DNA of 64,000 nt from Ptychodera flava (Eukaryota; Hemichordata; Enteropneusta; Ptychoderidae), in assembly GCF_041260155.1 (NCBI RefSeq), contig NC_091928.1:36055888-36119887 (forward strand), given 5' to 3'. This document shows positions 62,371 to 64,000 of this stretch, one piece after another. A program made the translations under genes and the position numbers. The notes below the pieces were generated by a model that was not told the DNA's origin, searched no databases, and saw only the letters and a list, made by a program, of their open reading frames with translations. How positions within the stretch are numbered: position 1 is the first letter of the stretch; each line of letters opens with the position of its first letter.

Positions 62371-62565
62371 TCTCGTACCATATCACAACGCAATGTCTCT
62401 ACCGGAGATAGAAATTACCTTACATTTAATTTAATCAAATGTAATTTAAAATATTAGCATGTGTAATTGTGGGTTAAATTAATCCATCTTGTGGAAACAT
62501 CAAATTTTGAAAGGATAAACTCACATTAAACAAGCAAACGTAATCAGAAATAGGTAACAGGTAAC
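62371..62565. other. Copy C 3' flank
   Basis: From about 62460 it matches the 3' flanks of copies A and B (taatccatcttgtgga, catcaaattttga). Confidence 0.6.
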
Positions 62566-62569
62566 AATT

Positions 62570-62776
62570 GATTTGAACTAATTTGGGAGAATAGGATATT
62601 GAAGTTATATTGATTTAATCATCAATTTTGAGCTCACTTACTTTTCTTTTTTTCCAATTCACTTGACTTTATGGGTAATTTGTATCATAGAAAATTTAAG
62701 CCATCCTGCACTTAACACTTTTATAAATTTGAACAATTAAAATATCCTATTCTCCCAAATTAGTTCCAGTCGTGTT
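62570..62776. mobile_element. aacacgattggaac MITE (family 3), copy 8, 3' of CYP20 copy C
   Basis: Flanked by aatt (62566-62569, 62777-62780). Left end eroded (gatttgaactaatttgg). Same insertion event as beside copies A and B. Confidence 0.8.
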
Positions 62777-62901
62777 AATTCCGAATGCAAAGCTATATAT
62801 ATTTTATTTTGATATTGTCTGTTTGAATTTCAGTCTAAGCGTTGCCTTCCTAACGTCGTATGGAGTATCTCATTAGCGACACAATCAAGGTTACGGAGTC
62901 G

Positions 62902-63154
62902 TCATTCTCGTTTTTCTACCATGATTCTGACTTCTTCGCTCGGCAATGTAACGAAACCATACTTTCGTTGTATGTTATGACCTCCCACCAGATGAAACTT
63001 GAACTTTCTACATAATGTTGACAACAGCTGTGCACCCGCAGCATAGGAGACACGGTATCCCGGACAGATCCTCTTGCCAGCGAATCCAAACGGAGAAAAT
63101 GCCAACTTGTGACGCTCTGCAACTTTCTCGGGGAGAAAGCGATCCGGATCGAAT
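62902..63154 (-). CDS. CYP20-type cytochrome P450, copy C, last exon only
   Basis: Exon 11 of a third copy, 253 bases from a cag acceptor to TGA at 62902-62904. It encodes [20 protein letters not shown], heme loop [11 protein letters not shown] with the Cys ligand, and the tail EEVRIMVEKRE. It is nearly identical to copy B exon 11 and lies the same distance from the shared 3' MITE. The rest of the gene should lie to the right, beyond 64000: exon 10 would fall near 64300 if spacing is as in B. Whether it is functional cannot be judged here. Confidence 0.88.
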
Positions 63155-63238
63155 CTGTGTACAAAAGCGATCAAAGTGTTATCGATTTAGAAACAATCCC
63201 TTACATCTAATTTTAACGTCCACGTAAATCTACCCTTA

Positions 63239-63585
63239 AGGTAGTATGCACCTTAAAAGTTAAGCCTTAAACTTTTGCCCAAACCTTGTATTTCAACCAT
63301 GCTCTTTCAAAACCAAGAACAAAAATAGGGAATCACCATGCAAATTTTGGTACTAGAGAAACTAATTACCTAAGATATACCGATACTTGAAATTCAGAAT
63401 GGTCGCCATTCCTGTGTTAACTCTATGGTTAAAAATAAGAATTTTTTGAGTTTCGAAAAACTGAGACAGTTAAAGTTTTCTTACACCAGGAGATTTAAAA
63501 TGAACCCCATGAGTGGTGGTAGACCAGAACAAATTTTTAAAAGTTTGAGAGTTCGACTATCTGTCCCTGAGGCGCATTCTACCTT
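63239..63585. mobile_element. TTAA MITE (family 1) in copy C intron 10
   Basis: TTAA at 63235-63238; starts ggtagtatgcacc and ends gaggcgcattctacct. It occupies the same intron position as the copies in A and B. Confidence 0.75.
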
Positions 63586-64000
63586 AGGGTTATATGTTAT
63601 AGGTCGAATGTGTGGACAAGAGCGAAGCAGGTTTTATTCGGGTAATATAGCCACTCGTAATTAATGCTCCAAGTAATATGTGCCCAGAACCAGATGGTTG
63701 TACCTGAAAAGATTTCCTTCTAGGAACATTTAAAACATTCGCAAAGATATTCGGATAGGTTCATTCTCCGTCCTCTAAAAACCACTGCAAAACGCTCTTT
63801 CATATTTGATATACAGGTGACTCATGATAAAACAAGGTAAGATTTGAATTTGAATTGTTTTGGCTAGGTCCTTGGTTGCATGTATGTCGCCATCTTGTCC
63901 TAGTTTGTGTAAGCGAAATGTTGAACATGAATTTTTGTAATACTATACCGGCTTTCTAAAGTAATTAGGCATGTTAGCTGTATGGGTAGAGTGTCTAGAG
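63586..64000. other. Copy C intron 10 (continues past window)
   Basis: Matches copy A intron 10 (gagcgaagcagg, ctcatgataa). There is no family-3 MITE at the site occupied in copy B. No exon seen. Confidence 0.6.

Overview
The window is animal nuclear DNA: spliced genes with GT-AG introns, an A+T-rich background and dense families of short inverted-repeat transposons. The two gene families (a bridge-like lipid transfer protein and CYP20-type P450s) and the repeat style suggest a marine invertebrate deuterostome such as a hemichordate or amphioxus. That identification is inference, not something read directly.

Layout. (1) 11-4794, plus strand: the last five recognised coding exons of a BLTP3/UHRF1BP1-family gene, cut by the left edge. 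(2) 4795-16100: no recognisable gene; probable 3'UTR, microsatellites, small MITEs, and two copies of a spacer block that recurs beside the P450 genes. (3) 16100-21590: a stack of nested transposons ending in a 3.3-kb foldback element whose arms are arrays of a 59-bp unit. (4) 22760-35361, minus strand: an 11-exon CYP20-type P450 (copy A) whose exon 4 has an in-frame stop. (5) 35362-42650: spacer with repeats and a 1.34-kb inverted-repeat transposon. (6) 42655-57160, minus strand: a second 11-exon CYP20-type gene (copy B), open throughout, 487 codons. (7) 57161-62900: spacer holding a broken non-LTR retrotransposon. (8) 62902-63154, minus strand: the last exon of a third CYP20-type gene (copy C) running off the right edge.

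The three P450 genes lie head to tail and share intron positions, flanks and some transposon insertions, so they are tandem duplicates. Comparing copies dates insertions: a MITE just 3' of the last exon is present in all three, whereas MITEs in introns of A or B have matching empty sites in the other copies. Exon-intron structures were assembled by hand from splice signals, reading phase and agreement between copies; there was no transcript evidence.
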